64,000 nucleotides of DNA from Ascidiimonas meishanensis (GTDB lineage Bacteria; Bacteroidota; Bacteroidia; Flavobacteriales; Flavobacteriaceae), in assembly GCF_037782385.1 (NCBI RefSeq), contig NZ_JBBEXD010000003.1, positions 310,001 through 374,000 on the forward strand, in the 5' to 3' direction. Positions 25,471-33,955 of this stretch are shown piece by piece. Positions within the stretch are counted from its first letter, which is position 1. Each line of letters opens with the position of its first letter. A program made the position numbers and the translations under genes. The notes beneath the pieces are model-generated. The model searched no databases, was not told the DNA's origin, and saw nothing but the letters and a program-made list of their open reading frames with translations.

Positions 25471-25863
25471 TTAGCGGATGACCAGTTTTCGAGTGCTTGA
25501 AGCATCTTTTTCTGAAACTTTCATAAGATAAATACCAGCAGTAAGTCTGGTTACATCTAAAGAATTTCCGGCAATTACAGTTTTCAAAACTTCTTTACCA
25601 AGAACGTCATAAATTGAAATGGTTTTGCTTAAATTCCTTTTCGTTGATATGGTTACATAACCATTGGTCACTGGATTAGGAAATAATTTAAAACCTTCAA
25701 TTTCACCGTCTTGGTCGCTTGCTGATTGGGAATCAGCGTAGTAGGTCATTTCAATTTCATCGGGGCCTGATGATAGTTGGGTATCCCCATGAAATTCCGG
25801 CTGTCCTGCGGACAGATGCATCACTGATAGGGCAATAAAAGTGAGCAGAGAATTTTTATTCAT
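25471..25863 (-). CDS. short secreted protein with T9SS type A sorting domain
   Basis: 130 aa: signal peptide (to about LSAGQ), a ~35-residue acidic linker, then a type A T9SS sorting domain over the last ~72 residues. Diagnostic features are KLFPNPVTNGYVTIST, ISIYDVLGKEV, DVTRLTAGIYLMKVS and a final KLVIR. The passenger is almost absent, so the gene product is mostly sorting signal. T9SS carries such proteins across the outer membrane of Bacteroidetes. Its neighbours are a beta-helix lipoprotein and a TonB receptor; a terminator separates it from them, but the three may belong to one regulon. Confidence 0.85.
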   Translation of the reverse strand: MNKNSLLTFIALSVMHLSAGQPEFHGDTQLSSGPDEIEMTYYADSQSASDQDGEIEGFKLFPNPVTNGYVTISTKRNLSKTISIYDVLGKEVLKTVIAGNSLDVTRLTAGIYLMKVSEKDASSTRKLVIR

Positions 25864-25890
25864 GGTACAAACAATAAGTTAAGTTACAAA

Positions 25891-25898
25891 CAAATATA
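25891..25898 (-). promoter_or_regulatory. putative -7 box (TATATTTG) of the T9SS cargo gene
   Basis: TATATTTG on the minus strand matches TAnnTTTG and lies 28 bases before the start at 25863. No clear -33 TTG is seen. Confidence 0.4.
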
Positions 25899-25980
25899 AT
25901 AATTTTAAAAAAGCATCGTTGCCTATTTTTCCTTTTTTTTGTGAAAGTGGTGTTTTTTGTTGTAAACTACCTGAAAACCA

Positions 25981-26008
25981 AAACATCCTGCAATTTTACA
26001 GGATGTTT
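25981..26008. terminator. terminator after the beta-helix lipoprotein gene
   Basis: AAACATCCTG (25981-25990) pairs perfectly with CAGGATGTTT (25999-26008) around an 8-base loop. It lies 36 bp past the 3' end of the 26044-27408 gene on the minus strand. Confidence 0.8.
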
Positions 26009-26043
26009 TTTCTCGAAAAAATTATATAAGGTGTGAAATATGC

Positions 26044-27408
26044 TTATAATCGTACCCAACCATTTGTCCACGTATCAGTACTTGAAAGTGCGCCCGCATA
26101 AGGAGCAGATGTAAAGAAAGCACCAAGGGTTGAAGGGTCAAAGTTGTCTACACCATCTACAGCCGCAGTATATTGATAAGTACCTCTGAATCCTGTTAGT
26201 CCGAATCCAGATGGGATACCAGTTCCAGCGGTATTAAAAGGATCTCCAGAACCATCAAGTGTAAAGTTAGAATAGGTTGAGAAATCATTAAGATCAACTG
26301 TTGCAGAACCTCCGTGATCTAGATCAAATGAATTTTCGTTATTGATAATGGTATTGAAAACTTGTACTTCACCGTTGTTAAGGTTAACAAGTGTTTGATC
26401 ATCATCTACCTCAATACCTTTTTCTGAGAACCCTTGTATGATCATATTGTAAGCAGCTACTTTTGTACCCGCTCTAAACTCTATCCCTTTGTTCTCTCCG
26501 TCGCCGTCATCAGCACCGATAAGTGTAACATTAGATATAGTTGGGAATGAGAAAGGAACTGCATCGTTCGTTCCATCAAGGTTATCTGCTTCAATTCCTT
26601 TATCGCCTTCTATTGTGCCTTGCTGAACGATCCAAAACTGGCCGTTTCCAACCCATCCGTCTGTCCAGTCAAAAGAATCGTCTTGAGATCCGGTAGCTAC
26701 CGCATATTTAAGATTTACAGTACCCCCATAAAATTCAAAGCCATCATCAGCACCTTGAAAAGTCTGAATGTATTCTAGAGTAGTACCATTTCCAACTCCA
26801 TAAAGCGATAAACCATTGTATTCCGAACTTTCATTGATCTGACCTCCGGTATACTCTAATCGTACATATCTTACGATTCCTGAGTTGTCTGTAGGGTCAT
26901 CTCCTCCGTACGTAAGGTTTGCTACTTCTGCAGTGGCAGTTCCTCCCGCAGTAGTAACTCTATTGATAGGTGCTCTACCCGCGAGAATAAGACCACCCCA
27001 GTCACCAGGATTGGGCGTAGTTTGATTGGAAGTAAATACGATAGGATTGTTTGCAGTACCTTGCGCATCAATGATTCCTCCCTGTCTAATAGCAAGAAAA
27101 GCGAATACTCCATTAACGTTACCTGCTTCAATTCGAGTTCCCGCAGGAATGGTGATGGTAACTCCATCATTTACAAAAACACCACCTTCAAGTTCATAGG
27201 TGATGTCGTCGTCCAACGTCAAATCTGAAGTGATCTCTCCAGACAGTACTACTCTGTCTGAAGTTCCTGGATCTCCTCCGCCATTATTATTGATAGTATC
27301 TCCCTCAATAATGATCTCGCCTATGCTGTCGTCATTCTGAGTACAAGATTGGAACATAAGTGCTATAGCAACAAAGATTCCTAAGATTGATTTACTAGTT
27401 TTCATCAT
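26044..27408 (-). CDS. beta-helix lipoprotein, partner of the TonB receptor
   Basis: 454 aa. Lipoprotein signal with lipobox MFQSC followed by QNDD, an acidic stretch resembling the surface-export signal described for Bacteroidetes lipoproteins. After an Asn/Gly-rich linker the body shows repetitive strands with G-x-x-I/V turns typical of a right-handed parallel beta-helix (for example VTITIPAGTRIEAG and NGLSLYGVGNGTTLEYI). The start could be the Met at 27408 or 27405. It follows the TonB receptor with a 47-bp gap and is probably co-transcribed. It likely binds the receptor's ligand at the cell surface; the ligand is unknown. Confidence 0.8.
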   Translation of the reverse strand: MMKTSKSILGIFVAIALMFQSCTQNDDSIGEIIIEGDTINNNGGGDPGTSDRVVLSGEITSDLTLDDDITYELEGGVFVNDGVTITIPAGTRIEAGNVNGVFAFLAIRQGGIIDAQGTANNPIVFTSNQTTPNPGDWGGLILAGRAPINRVTTAGGTATAEVANLTYGGDDPTDNSGIVRYVRLEYTGGQINESSEYNGLSLYGVGNGTTLEYIQTFQGADDGFEFYGGTVNLKYAVATGSQDDSFDWTDGWVGNGQFWIVQQGTIEGDKGIEADNLDGTNDAVPFSFPTISNVTLIGADDGDGENKGIEFRAGTKVAAYNMIIQGFSEKGIEVDDDQTLVNLNNGEVQVFNTIINNENSFDLDHGGSATVDLNDFSTYSNFTLDGSGDPFNTAGTGIPSGFGLTGFRGTYQYTAAVDGVDNFDPSTLGAFFTSAPYAGALSSTDTWTNGWVRL

Positions 27409-27455
27409 GTTAATTAATTTAATATAATTTTTGTTAATCTTTTTTATTGTTTTAA

Positions 27456-30266
27456 TTAAAATTTATAAGTGAGACCTAGGCTGAAATCTATCCCCAGTTT
27501 TTGTCTAAAAACGGTATATTCAACTCCTTGATCTTCTTGATCTTGGTATCTTTCGATAGTTGGATTCAACAGGTTTTTCCCTCTAATACTAAATTCCCAG
27601 TGTTCGCCAATCGCATCACTAAAGTTGAAATTTAATGTGCCAAATCCTTTTTCGAAAATGTCTCCTACTCCATTACCACCCGCACTGTAAATGCGGTCTC
27701 CGAAGATGCTAAAATCGAGGGTGGAAGAAATTTTGTGGTTTCCTTTCTCTGCCTTATAAGTAAGATCTGAATTAATAATAAATGGAGATGCTCCCTGTAA
27801 TTGTCTGGAGGTATTGGTAGGCGCAATATTTGAGCCGTTAAAGGTGACAATTTGGTCGTCTATATTAACTTCTGTATACATAGCAGTACCGTTAAATCCG
27901 AAAGTAAAATTGTTCCAGGTTTCACCCAGCAGTTTGCTTAAGTTTTGTCGGTACTCGAATTCGATCCCCGCTACATAAGCTTCATCTGTATTTACAAACG
28001 TGTTGATATTATTTGCAGAAGCCAATCGTGTTTTTTCAATGGGATTCTCAATATATTTTCCAAAGGCAGTAAAAGAGATGATTTCTCCAGCTTCCGGGAA
28101 AATTTCATATTTCAAATCCAGATTGTAATTATCAGAATTCACAACAATCGGGTTACCTTGCGTGGTCTCAAAAATATCTTCATCCAAAAATGGTGCTGTT
28201 TCTGTGAATTTGGGAAGGGTAACTGTTTTACTGGCTGCCAATCTCCAGTTGGTAGTTTCGCTTGCCGCATATTTAAAAGAAAGGCTTGGCAGAAAGAAGG
28301 TTTCCTGAATTTGCTCGTTAAAGAATTGAAGACTTACATCCCCTTCATTTCGGTAGAAAATGTTCTGAGTATAATCTTCTACACGTACCCCAGTAGCTAA
28401 AGTAAGTTTGTCAGACAAATCTAATTGAAGATCTACAAACCCTGCATTGCTACTTAAATCTGCTTTGTATATATTTTGAGGTCTCTGAAACTCTTCCAAA
28501 TGATATAGCTCATTTTCAAAGTTTTCTTGGTTCAAAAATTCATCAGGGTTATTAAAATCAACGCTTACATTGGTCAACTCATCAAAAAAGTAATTCAACT
28601 GAAATGCTTCAAAATTTCTTCTTTTATCACGGTTGTTTACTCCAAAGGTTACACGGTTTTTAAATCGACCATCTTCATCTTTGGTGAAATTGATATCGAG
28701 GCTTATGTTTCCGGAAAGGTCATTTTCATTCAGTTCTTGCCAGAAACGTTGTGTATTACCGCTGAATGAATTTCTTCTGTTCCCAAATAAAACAGTACCG
28801 TCTTCCAATTCGGAGAAGAATACCTGTCTTCTATCTGGTACAGAATTTAAAGAGTAATTATAGGCACCCGCCCAATTTAGTACATATGCGCCATTATTGA
28901 ATTTGTGTTCACCCAACAATTGCTGCGTAGCTAAAGCATTTTGACGAAAAGTACCTCGTCTGATCAAACTATTTAATTCGTCATTTTCACCAGAAGGACC
29001 TACAAACTCTCTTAGTTCATCTTCTGTATCATTTATTAATAAAGTAGTGGTTTGAACTTTATTATTTTCATCAAAACGGTAGGTAAGTGTTCCCAGTAAA
29101 GTTGAATTGGTAGTATATGCCCATCGATCAATACCAGCAGAGAAAGCAGATAAAAGAATACCTCCCTGTGAACTTAAGGCCGTTTCGAATCCGTCTTCTA
29201 CCGCGGTTCGACCCGAACTAAAACTAGCACTAAACAATACGTCTAATCGATCGTCATTTTCAAAAACAAATCTTTTTCCTCCCGAGATAGAAAGGCTTCC
29301 GTTGGGAATATTGCTATAGCGTTCTTCTGGATTTAAACTGGTTTCAAATTGATAAATTGGGACAAGTCGACTGTCATACGAAAGATCTGGAATTTTCTGA
29401 AAAGCTCTTACAATAGAAGGAATTCTTCTGGTTCCGTCATCAATTCCGAAATAATCATATTCGCCTCCGTCTAATAAAAAGAAATCACTAAATAGAGCAT
29501 TGGAATTTCCTCCCATACTTAATCCAATTTCAAGAAAACCATCACCAGGATTGTCTTTAGTATTGATATCTACACTGGCACCAGCGAAATCTCCATATAG
29601 TAAGGAGGAATATGCTTTGAAAATCCCTAAATTTTCAACAATGTTAGTGGGGAAAATAGCTAGATCAATTAATTTTTTTCTAGGATCTAATGAGGGTAGC
29701 GGCAATCCATTGAGATATGCATTGTTGTAGCGGTCTCCTAAACCTCGAACATAAAGTCTGCTTCCCTGAGTGGCTACCCCGGTTGCCTTCGCCAAACCAG
29801 ATTGTACATTACTGATAGCTAATTCAGCTAATTGTGTAGCTCCTATCTTAGTTTGAATGGTAGCTACATTTTTTTGTTCAAGCAAAAGTGCAATCTGAGA
29901 TTCTCTTTTTACCGTAGTAGTTACTACCACCTCTTCAAGTGCCTGAGCATCTTGGCTCAATCCTGCAGTAATTTCAGTTATTTTCCCAGCTTCTACTATA
30001 ACCTCTTTTACTTCAATTGTTTGGTATCCTATAAAACTTATAGAAAGTATATAAGTACCAGGATTTACATCGTTAAATTGAAATAAACCATCAAAATCAG
30101 TAGTTGTACCTTTTGTAGTTCCTTTAATTAGAACATTGGCAAAAGGAAGTGGATCATTGTTTAATTCTTTATCTGTAATTTTACCTACTATAGATCCTGT
30201 TTGTTGCCCAGTTACTAAGGTAGAGATAAAAATAAAAAGTATAAGAAGTAGTAAATTATGTCTCAT
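27456..30266 (-). CDS. TonB-dependent outer-membrane receptor
   Basis: 936 aa. Signal peptide (to about VTGQQ), then an N-terminal CarboxypepD_reg-like beta-sandwich (GSIVGKITDKELNNDPLPFANVLIKG ...). A TonB box-like VVVTT follows, then the plug domain (SGLAKATGVATQGSRLYVRGLGDRYNNAYLNGLPL) and a beta-barrel ending with the aromatic LGLTYKF. It imports a nutrient using TonB energy. It is not a SusC type (no SusD partner beside it). It is divergent from a PhoB/PhoR-like pair; the shared promoter region holds GTTACC repeats, so phosphate control is a reasonable hypothesis. Confidence 0.92.
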   Translation of the reverse strand: MRHNLLLLILFIFISTLVTGQQTGSIVGKITDKELNNDPLPFANVLIKGTTKGTTTDFDGLFQFNDVNPGTYILSISFIGYQTIEVKEVIVEAGKITEITAGLSQDAQALEEVVVTTTVKRESQIALLLEQKNVATIQTKIGATQLAELAISNVQSGLAKATGVATQGSRLYVRGLGDRYNNAYLNGLPLPSLDPRKKLIDLAIFPTNIVENLGIFKAYSSLLYGDFAGASVDINTKDNPGDGFLEIGLSMGGNSNALFSDFFLLDGGEYDYFGIDDGTRRIPSIVRAFQKIPDLSYDSRLVPIYQFETSLNPEERYSNIPNGSLSISGGKRFVFENDDRLDVLFSASFSSGRTAVEDGFETALSSQGGILLSAFSAGIDRWAYTTNSTLLGTLTYRFDENNKVQTTTLLINDTEDELREFVGPSGENDELNSLIRRGTFRQNALATQQLLGEHKFNNGAYVLNWAGAYNYSLNSVPDRRQVFFSELEDGTVLFGNRRNSFSGNTQRFWQELNENDLSGNISLDINFTKDEDGRFKNRVTFGVNNRDKRRNFEAFQLNYFFDELTNVSVDFNNPDEFLNQENFENELYHLEEFQRPQNIYKADLSSNAGFVDLQLDLSDKLTLATGVRVEDYTQNIFYRNEGDVSLQFFNEQIQETFFLPSLSFKYAASETTNWRLAASKTVTLPKFTETAPFLDEDIFETTQGNPIVVNSDNYNLDLKYEIFPEAGEIISFTAFGKYIENPIEKTRLASANNINTFVNTDEAYVAGIEFEYRQNLSKLLGETWNNFTFGFNGTAMYTEVNIDDQIVTFNGSNIAPTNTSRQLQGASPFIINSDLTYKAEKGNHKISSTLDFSIFGDRIYSAGGNGVGDIFEKGFGTLNFNFSDAIGEHWEFSIRGKNLLNPTIERYQDQEDQGVEYTVFRQKLGIDFSLGLTYKF

Positions 30267-30291
30267 TTGTATTCTATATAAATTCTCGGTG

Positions 30292-30320
30292 CAAATAAAG
30301 GTTCAATTTGTAAAAATCAA
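30292..30320 (-). promoter_or_regulatory. putative promoter of the TonB receptor gene
   Basis: On the minus strand TTG (30318-30320) and TTTATTTG (30292-30299, one mismatch from TAnnTTTG) are 18 bases apart. The start codon lies 25 bases downstream. Confidence 0.4.
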
Positions 30321-30389
30321 GTTACTTGCTCATTAAACCTCTGTAAGCTAAAAGTTACCTTTGTGTTACCATATTAAATGAATGTTAAC
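30321..30389. promoter_or_regulatory. PhoB-like direct repeats (GTTACC, 11-bp period)
   Basis: GTTACC occurs at 30354-30359 and 30365-30370, exactly 11 bp apart. GTTACT at 30321-30326 lies a further 33 bp (three turns) upstream. GTTAAC at 30384-30389 sits 4 bases before the -33 element of the response regulator gene. OmpR/PhoB-class regulators bind such tandem repeats as dimers on one helix face, and the position fits an activated or autoregulated promoter. Confidence 0.55.
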
Positions 30390-30393
30390 TCCC

Positions 30394-30422
30394 TTGGGTT
30401 TTTAATTTTATCTTTACTTTTG
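30394..30422 (+). promoter_or_regulatory. promoter of the response regulator/kinase operon
   Basis: TTG (30394-30396) and TACTTTTG (30415-30422) are 18 bases apart, matching the Bacteroidetes promoter pattern. The start codon at 30446 lies 23 bases beyond, and the GTTACC repeats lie upstream. Confidence 0.7.
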
Positions 30423-30445
30423 AGGTCAAACAGAACTATTTTCAA

Positions 30446-31132
30446 ATGAAAAAAAAGGATATAAAAATTCTACTAGTTGATGATGAACCTGATATTCTAG
30501 AAATTGTAGGTTATAATTTAACTGCAGAAGGATATCATGTAAGTACCGCTAAGAATGGAGCAGAAGGAGTTGCCAAAGCCAGAAGAGAGCAACCACACTT
30601 AATTATATTGGATGTAATGATGCCGGAAATGGATGGGATAGAAGCATGCGAGCAGATAAGAAAAATTCCTGAACTTGAAAATACAATTGTCGCATTTCTT
30701 ACCGCAAGAGGTGAAGACTATTCGCAAGTTGCGGGTTTTGATGCAGGAGCAGATGATTATATTACCAAACCCATTAAACCAAAAGTTCTGGTAAGTAAGG
30801 TGAAAGCACTGTTAAGAAGGATAAAAGAAGGAGAAGACTATCAAGCCAATATAAATAATGTAGGCGATATAGTTATTAATCGCGATGAATATAAAATTGT
30901 ACAGCGCGGTGAAGAGATTATATTACCCAGAAAAGAATTTGAATTACTTTCTCTGCTAGCTTCTAGACCGGGAAAAGTTTTTAAACGAGAAGAAATTCTT
31001 GATAAAGTATGGGGTAATGAAGTAATTGTCGGTGGAAGAACTATAGATGTTCATATAAGAAAACTTCGTGAGAAAATTGGTGATGACCACTTTAAAACTG
31101 TTAAAGGGGTAGGCTATAAGTTTGTTCTTTAA
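30446..31132 (+). CDS. PhoB-like response regulator (OmpR family)
   Basis: 228 aa. Receiver domain with the phosphoacceptor Asp56 in ILDVMMPEMDG, acidic pair DDE at residues 12-14 and Lys in YITKPIKP. The C-terminal winged helix (LPRKEFELLSLLASRPGKVFKREEILDKVWG, then VHIRKLREKIGDDHFKTVKGVGYKFVL) binds DNA. The closest named family I can give is PhoB/PhoP. It is first in an operon with its kinase, whose ATG overlaps its stop by one base. GTTACC repeats in its own promoter suggest autoregulation. Confidence 0.93.
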   Translation: MKKKDIKILLVDDEPDILEIVGYNLTAEGYHVSTAKNGAEGVAKARREQPHLIILDVMMPEMDGIEACEQIRKIPELENTIVAFLTARGEDYSQVAGFDAGADDYITKPIKPKVLVSKVKALLRRIKEGEDYQANINNVGDIVINRDEYKIVQRGEEIILPRKEFELLSLLASRPGKVFKREEILDKVWGNEVIVGGRTIDVHIRKLREKIGDDHFKTVKGVGYKFVL

Positions 31133-32175
31133 TGTCAAGAAAGCTCAAAAAGTCATATAAATTCGCTTTACGATCTTCACTTTTTATTACGCTGATTGCA
31201 ACCCTTCTGGCAGGTATCCTTTTAGTGTTTGATTCTTATCCTGCTTACATAATTTTGCCTTTTTTCACATTATTTGTATTTGTATTATCGTTTTTTCTTT
31301 TACAATACCGGGTAGAACGGTTTATTTACAAAAGAGTCAAGCGTATTTATGATGACGTTTCTTTATTGGAGTCAACCAATTTTCAGAATCAGCCCATTAC
31401 CACAGACATGGCTACCCTTACCAGAGAAATAGAAAAGTTTGCAAAAGACAAAAAACTGGAAATAGAAACCCTAAAAGTTAGAGAAGTATATCGTAAAGAA
31501 TTTATGGGAAATGTATCTCATGAACTCAAAACCCCTTTATTTACTGTACAGGGCTACTTGCTTACACTTTTAGACGGTGCAATGGATGATAAACAGATTC
31601 GTAAAAAGTACCTGCAAAGAGCTGCAAAAGGCTTAGAGAGGCTTATTTATATTGTAAAAGATTTAGATATGATTACAAAACTAGAGGTAGGAGATCTACA
31701 TTTAGAGTATCAGGTCTTTGATATTGTTGATCTTATTAAAAATGTCTTTGACCTTTTAGAAATGAAGGCAGCGAAAAAGTCTATTGTACTCACCTTTGAT
31801 ATGAATTATGATAAACCAATACTGGTGTATGCAGACAAAGAGAGAATTCAACAAGTAATAACAAATTTAGTAGTAAACTCCATTAAATATGGTAAAAGTG
31901 ACGGCACTACTGAGGTGAGTATTGAAAACCTCATAAAGAATAAGGTAATTGTTCGGGTAACAGATAATGGTGAAGGAATAGAGAAGCAGCATATTCCACG
32001 TCTTTTTGAAAGATTCTATAGAGTAGATAAAAGCGGAAGTAGAAAAGAAGGTGGTTCTGGTCTTGGACTTTCTATAGTAAAACATATCATTGAAGCACAC
32101 AATGAGAAAATCTATGTAGAGAGTGTGTACGGGATTGGTTCAGAATTTTCATTTACGCTGGAAAAGGCAAAATAA
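31132..32175 (+). CDS. PhoR-like sensor histidine kinase
   Basis: 347 aa. Two adjacent N-terminal membrane helices (~13-60) with almost no periplasmic loop, so it may sense through membrane or protein partners rather than a large sensor domain. The H-box carries the phosphorylated His130 in NVSHELKTPLFTVQGYLL. The ATP-binding half shows NLVVNSIKYG, DNGEGIEKQHIPRLFERFYR and GGSGLGLSIVKHIIEAH. Pairs with the preceding PhoB-like regulator. Its 3' end overlaps the convergent glycosyltransferase gene by 27 bp. Confidence 0.92.
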   Translation: MSRKLKKSYKFALRSSLFITLIATLLAGILLVFDSYPAYIILPFFTLFVFVLSFFLLQYRVERFIYKRVKRIYDDVSLLESTNFQNQPITTDMATLTREIEKFAKDKKLEIETLKVREVYRKEFMGNVSHELKTPLFTVQGYLLTLLDGAMDDKQIRKKYLQRAAKGLERLIYIVKDLDMITKLEVGDLHLEYQVFDIVDLIKNVFDLLEMKAAKKSIVLTFDMNYDKPILVYADKERIQQVITNLVVNSIKYGKSDGTTEVSIENLIKNKVIVRVTDNGEGIEKQHIPRLFERFYRVDKSGSRKEGGSGLGLSIVKHIIEAHNEKIYVESVYGIGSEFSFTLEKAK

Positions 32176-33204
32176 ATCACTCAAATCTATTTTTGAATCA
32201 AAACTTGAAAGACCACTGTACAAAGAAATTTTTCCTAACTTGGAGATGGTAAATTTTTCCTGAGCACAGCTAGGTACAATTCCATTTTTTTTTAGCCTCT
32301 TAGCTAGATATACTTGTTCAAATTGACCTGGAGTAGGAATAAAAAATGCTTTTTTTTCTAGCTTTGCCAAATCCATAATAGTTGTATATCCAGAACGAGA
32401 TAATACCACAGCACTTTCATTAATAGCAGTTTCTATTTCAAAAGAACTCATATAATTATAGATAGTTATATTATTTGTTTGTTCAATGTGCTGTTTGTTT
32501 TCAATCTTACCTCTTATAAAAAGGATCTTACCTTTATGTTTTTGAAGTTCGGTCAAAAGTTTTTGTTCTAAGAAAGTGCGCTGGGGTTCTGGCCCTGATA
32601 GTATTGCCATCACATCGTATTTTAGGGGTATCTCCTTTTTGGCTAGCCTGCTTATAGGACCCATGTATTTAATGCGAAGTCTACTTTTTTTTATATGCCC
32701 CAAACGCCCGCTTAGATTGGGTTTTCCATCCACATCAGGAATCCAGCATTCATCAAACTTTTTCATAATAGCTAGATGTATCTTTGTACTTAACCAAGTA
32801 GTACTTCCTGTAAGTACATTTAGTTGGTGCGTAATAAAAACAGAGGGTACTTTTTTGCTGTGAACTCCAAATCTATTATCAGAAATAATGCCATCTATAG
32901 CGTAGGTGCCTATAAGTTCTGCTACTATCTTTTTTTCGGCCCTTATAACTTTAATTAATTTAGGGCTGTCCCAAATTATTTTACGCTTAAAATTTTTACC
33001 ATTTATAGGATAGGTAATGTTATAAGATGGAAGTTCTATAGATTCCAGTTGAGGAAATTCCTTTTGCAATAATAAAAGTGAAATACCATCTGAGGCTATT
33101 ACAGGAGTAAAGTTTGCTTTAAGTAAAGCATTTATAATTGGGATACAACGGGTAGCGTGACCCAACCCCCAGTTTAAAGGTGCAACAAGTATTCTTTTTC
33201 TCAT
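32149..33204 (-). CDS. GT28/MurG-like glycosyltransferase
   Basis: About 351 aa. The opening RKRILVAPLNWGLGHATRCIPIINALL is typical of GT-B transferases related to MurG/MGDG synthases. The C-terminal half has YNYMSSFEIETAINESAVVLSRSGYTTIMDLAKLEKKAFFIPTPGQFEQ, the donor-binding site pattern with Gly-Tyr-Thr-Thr and a Pro-x-x-x-x-x-Glu-Gln end. The acceptor is unknown. I chose the ATG at 33204 (MRKRIL); a longer frame to 33477 would run through the trmB promoter and gene and has no homologous sequence. Its first bases abut a divergent in-frame ATG of trmB (shared CATG). Confidence 0.82.
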   Translation of the reverse strand: MRKRILVAPLNWGLGHATRCIPIINALLKANFTPVIASDGISLLLLQKEFPQLESIELPSYNITYPINGKNFKRKIIWDSPKLIKVIRAEKKIVAELIGTYAIDGIISDNRFGVHSKKVPSVFITHQLNVLTGSTTWLSTKIHLAIMKKFDECWIPDVDGKPNLSGRLGHIKKSRLRIKYMGPISRLAKKEIPLKYDVMAILSGPEPQRTFLEQKLLTELQKHKGKILFIRGKIENKQHIEQTNNITIYNYMSSFEIETAINESAVVLSRSGYTTIMDLAKLEKKAFFIPTPGQFEQVYLAKRLKKNGIVPSCAQEKFTISKLGKISLYSGLSSFDSKIDLSDLFCLFQRK

Positions 33205-33230
33205 GATAACATTTACAAAGATAATCACAT

Positions 33231-33260
33231 TTTCAGGTGATAAAGATTTCCTTAATTTTG
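33231..33260 (+). promoter_or_regulatory. trmB promoter
   Basis: TTTC (33231-33234) and TAATTTTG (33253-33260) are 18 bases apart. The promoter lies between the ATG at 33203 and the GTG at 33284, so it supports the GTG as the true trmB start. Confidence 0.6.
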
Positions 33261-33283
33261 CTAAAATTTTAAATAATTGTTTA

Positions 33284-33955
33284 GTGGGAAGCAAAAACAA
33301 GCTTAAACGCTTTAAGGAGAATGAGAGTTTTGCAAATGTTGTACAGCCTACAAGAGAAGAATTAATCTCTGGTAACTTCAGTTGGAAGGGAAATTGGTCG
33401 TCTTTTTTTGGTAATTCAAACCCAATAGTGTTAGAGTTGGGTTGCGGTAAAGGGGAGTATAGTGTAAATCTTGCCAAAAGATTTGTTCATAAGAATTTTA
33501 TTGGGATAGATATAAAAGGGGCTCGCTTTTGGAGAGGTGCTAAAACAGCTATAGAAGATAACATCAATAATGTAGCCTTTTTAAGAACACAAATAGAATT
33601 AATAAACCATGTATTTAAAGAAGGAGAGATAAGTGAAATTTGGATTACTTTTCCAGACCCGCAAATAAAATACAAACGCACTAAGCACAGATTAACGAAT
33701 GCTACCTTCCTTGACAAATTCAAACAAGTATTGAAACCTAGCGGGTTAATGCATTTAAAAACAGATAGCGAGTTTATGCATGGGTATACACTAGGGTTAC
33801 TGCATGGTTTGGGTAAAGAGGTTTTATATGCAAATCATGATGTATACAATAATCACGGCAGCCCAGAGGAGGTAACACAAATTCAAACTTTTTACGAAAC
33901 ACAATACCTGGAAAAGGGAAAACCCATTACTTACATTAGGTTTAAACTTCATTAA
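33284..33955 (+). CDS. trmB: tRNA (guanine-N7-)-methyltransferase
   Basis: 223 aa from a GTG start. It makes 7-methylguanosine at position 46 of tRNA using S-adenosylmethionine. SAM-binding motif VLELGCGKGEYSVNLAKRF, then IGIDIKGARFWRGAK and the family signature WITFPDPQIKYKRTKHRLTN. The GTG at 33284 (VGSKNKLKRFKENESF) matches where the family begins, and a promoter lies in front of it. An upstream ATG at 33203 would add 27 residues that look unlike TrmB and would overlap the divergent gene. Its stop overlaps the next ATG by one base. Confidence 0.93.
   Translation: MGSKNKLKRFKENESFANVVQPTREELISGNFSWKGNWSSFFGNSNPIVLELGCGKGEYSVNLAKRFVHKNFIGIDIKGARFWRGAKTAIEDNINNVAFLRTQIELINHVFKEGEISEIWITFPDPQIKYKRTKHRLTNATFLDKFKQVLKPSGLMHLKTDSEFMHGYTLGLLHGLGKEVLYANHDVYNNHGSPEEVTQIQTFYETQYLEKGKPITYIRFKLH

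Noticed and set aside
32149..33477. Longer glycosyltransferase frame starting at 33477
   Set aside because: The extra 91 residues run antisense through the trmB promoter and coding region and are not like the family.
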